The translations under genes and the position numbers were made by a program. DNA of 64,000 nucleotides from positions 1 to 64,000 of the forward strand of contig NZ_JBFRCU010000019.1 of the NCBI RefSeq assembly GCF_052113205.1, read 5' to 3'. Source of the stretch: Inquilinus sp052113205. GTDB taxonomy: Bacteria; Pseudomonadota; Alphaproteobacteria; DSM-16000; Inquilinaceae. How positions within the stretch are numbered: the first letter of the stretch is position 1; each line of letters opens with the position of its first letter. The notes under the pieces were generated by a model that was not told the origin of the DNA, searched no databases, and saw only the letters and a list, made by a program, of their open reading frames with translations. Shown piece by piece: positions 62,383-64,000 of this stretch.

Positions 62383-64000
62383 ATGGACGTCCACAGCCTG
62401 GCCGCCGGCCTGGAGGAAGCCATCGCGCATGAGGTCGGGGACAAGGCGATCCCGTCGATCTCCTACGCCGTGGTCGACCGCGACGGCCTGCTGGCCACCG
62501 GGCATGTGGCGCGGCCGGATCTCGGCCACCAGCTCGACGACCGGTCGCTGTTCCGGATCGGGTCGCTGACCAAGATGTTCACGGCGATCGGCATCATGCA
62601 GCTGGCCGAGAAGGGGTTGCTAGACATCGACGCCGACGTGTCCGCCTACATCCCCGATTTCCGCCCGGTGAACCCGTTCGCCGGGCGTGAAAGCGGCCCG
62701 TACGGCGCCCAGGTGTCGCTGCGCAAGCTGATGAGCCACACCTCCGGCCTGGTGCGCGAGCCGAAGGATGGCCACTACCTGGACGACCGGCGGCCGGGCT
62801 TGGCGGTGACGGTCGAGGGGCTGAAGACTTCGGTGCTGAAGGAGGATCCCAGCGCCGGGATCGTGCACTACTCCAACGCCGCCATCGCCGTTGTGGGCGC
62901 GGTGCTGGAGCGGGTCAGCGGCATGGGTTATGCCGACTACGTCGCCCTCCACATCTTCCAGCCGCTGGGCATGGCCGAGAGCAGCGCCGACCTGGCGCCG
63001 GAGTTGCGGGCCCGGCTGGCCCCGGCCTCGATGTGGGATGTCGACCGCGACTTCCCGACGCCGGTGTTCGACCTGGGCGGGTCGCCGGCCGGCGCCATCG
63101 TCTCGACCGCGCCCGACATGGCGAAGTTCGCGACCTGCATGCTGCGCGGCGGCTTCGCCCCGGACGGGCGATCGGTGGTGTCGCCCGCCGGCCTGAGGCA
63201 GATGTGGACGGTGATAGGCCGGCCGGCGGCCGGCCACAGCAGCAGCAAGGGCTATGGCCTCGGCTTCAGCGTCGGCGATCTCGACGGCTGGACCTGGATC
63301 GGCCATGGCGGCGCGGTCTACGGTTATGCCACCCAGCTGCTGGCGCTGCCCCAGGCCGGGCTGGCAGCGCTGATCTTCAGCACCCTCGATTTCACCAACC
63401 AGATCGGCACCCGGCTGGCAGGGCGGGCGCTGCGGCTGGCCCTGGCATCCCGCCAGATGGGCCGGGTCCCGGCGCCGCCGGCGAAGCACCCGCCGCTGAC
63501 CGCGGCCCATCTGGCGGCGATGCCGGGCCTCTACCAGGCCGCGGACGGCAGCGAGAGCGTGGAGTTGCGGGCCAAGGACGGCCGGCTGTACCTGATGGGC
63601 GAGGGCGTGCCGCTGGAGCTGAAATGGCGCGGCGGCGACGCCTTCACCATCGACGGCCGGATCTATGGGGAAGAGGCGGATTATCCGCATCTCGACCTGA
63701 CCTTCAGCGCCGACGGCGTGCTCGGCTGGAAGGGCAAGGACTGGACCCGGCGCAACACCGTGCATTCCGATGCGCCGGCCGAGCTGGCGCCGCATCTCGG
63801 AATCTACGGCCCGGACTTCAACCCGACGCATCTGTTCTACGCCGACGGCCGCCTGAAATGCCTGATCGAGTATTTCTGTACCCATGACTGCGAGCAACTG
63901 CCGGACGGCAGCTGGCGCATGCACGGAATCCTGTACGAGGGCGAGACGCTGGAGCTCGCTGCCCGGGACGAGGAGGGCCGCATCGGGATCCGCGTCGGAC
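62383..64000 (+). CDS. serine hydrolase of the beta-lactamase/D-aminopeptidase (S12) family, 3' end cut by window
   Basis: At least 539 codons, still open at the right edge. Class C beta-lactamase-type domain with Ser61 and Lys64 in SLTKMF, the Tyr-x-Asn motif in VHYSNAAIAVVG near 167, and GHGGAVYGY near 307. MSHTSGLVREP is the family-typical loop. ATG 62383 is 14 bases after the permease stop, with GAGAGGGAACC as a ribosome site. No signal peptide, so cytoplasmic. As a second S12 enzyme in the D-peptide locus it may complement the DAP-like protein at 50472-52091; the C-terminal 200 residues may be a further beta-barrel part. Confidence 0.85.
   Translation, partial: MDVHSLAAGLEEAIAHEVGDKAIPSISYAVVDRDGLLATGHVARPDLGHQLDDRSLFRIGSLTKMFTAIGIMQLAEKGLLDIDADVSAYIPDFRPVNPFAGRESGPYGAQVSLRKLMSHTSGLVREPKDGHYLDDRRPGLAVTVEGLKTSVLKEDPSAGIVHYSNAAIAVVGAVLERVSGMGYADYVALHIFQPLGMAESSADLAPELRARLAPASMWDVDRDFPTPVFDLGGSPAGAIVSTAPDMAKFATCMLRGGFAPDGRSVVSPAGLRQMWTVIGRPAAGHSSSKGYGLGFSVGDLDGWTWIGHGGAVYGYATQLLALPQAGLAALIFSTLDFTNQIGTRLAGRALRLALASRQMGRVPAPPAKHPPLTAAHLAAMPGLYQAADGSESVELRAKDGRLYLMGEGVPLELKWRGGDAFTIDGRIYGEEADYPHLDLTFSADGVLGWKGKDWTRRNTVHSDAPAELAPHLGIYGPDFNPTHLFYADGRLKCLIEYFCTHDCEQLPDGSWRMHGILYEGETLELAARDEEGRIGIRVG

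Overview
The window is a 64 kb, GC-rich (visually about 65-68%), tightly packed, almost purely catabolic and transport region. Gene types, codon use, frequent ATGA/GTGA start-stop overlaps and the families present suggest an alphaproteobacterium, perhaps Rhodospirillales or Rhizobiales. That is inference: no rRNA, tRNA, phage, plasmid, insertion-sequence or CRISPR feature was seen.

Region 1 (173-10616, minus strand) is one apparent operon. In transcription order it encodes a CoA transferase, an SDR, a MaoC hydratase, a HutC-type regulator, a histidine-ammonia-lyase-fold protein, a quaternary-ammonium (ProX/OpuC/EgtU type) binding protein, an ornithine-cyclodeaminase-family protein, a PhnD-like protein without a signal peptide, two ProW-type permeases and a ProV-type ATPase. 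A perfect 14-bp palindrome of HutC type lies just upstream of the first gene. The lyase lacks the Ala-Ser-Gly triad that forms the MIO cofactor. A MIO-less member of this fold beside a quaternary-amine importer is what an ergothionase-like enzyme, releasing trimethylamine (TMA) from a histidine betaine, would look like.

Region 2 (10841-25701) carries a nearly complete methylated-amine pathway: TMA monooxygenase (tmm), TMAO demethylase (tdm), heme-dependent dimethylamine monooxygenase (dmmDABC), gamma-glutamylmethylamide synthetase (gmaS) and N-methylglutamate synthase (mgsABC), plus an APC permease and an XRE-cupin regulator. Regions 1 and 2 together suggest a chain from an imported trimethylammonium compound through TMA, TMAO, DMA and MMA to N-methylglutamate. 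N-methylglutamate dehydrogenase is not in the window.

Region 3 (26048-39046) is mixed: a mobA-like 3-hydroxybenzoate 4-monooxygenase; an amino-acid ABC binding protein and permease (no ATPase nearby) with a class V aminotransferase-fold protein; a cyclase-family hydrolase with a MarR regulator; indolepyruvate ferredoxin oxidoreductase (iorA/iorB); and an ABC-2 exporter.

Region 4 (39198-50456) is a sugar-acid operon: a GntR/FCD regulator, a five-gene Dpp/Opp-type importer, a UxuA-like dehydratase, a uronate-dehydrogenase-like enzyme, a ManD/RspA-type mannonate dehydratase and a second mandelate-racemase-family dehydratase. A 167-bp inverted-repeat element lies between the binding-protein gene and the first permease.

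Region 5 (50472-64000) looks like a D-amino-acid peptide scavenging locus: a DAP-like serine D-aminopeptidase, an MlrC-type M81 peptidase, a DAO-type FAD oxidase, an XRE-cupin regulator, an M55 (DppA) D-aminopeptidase, a complete Dpp-type importer and a second S12 serine hydrolase cut by the window end.
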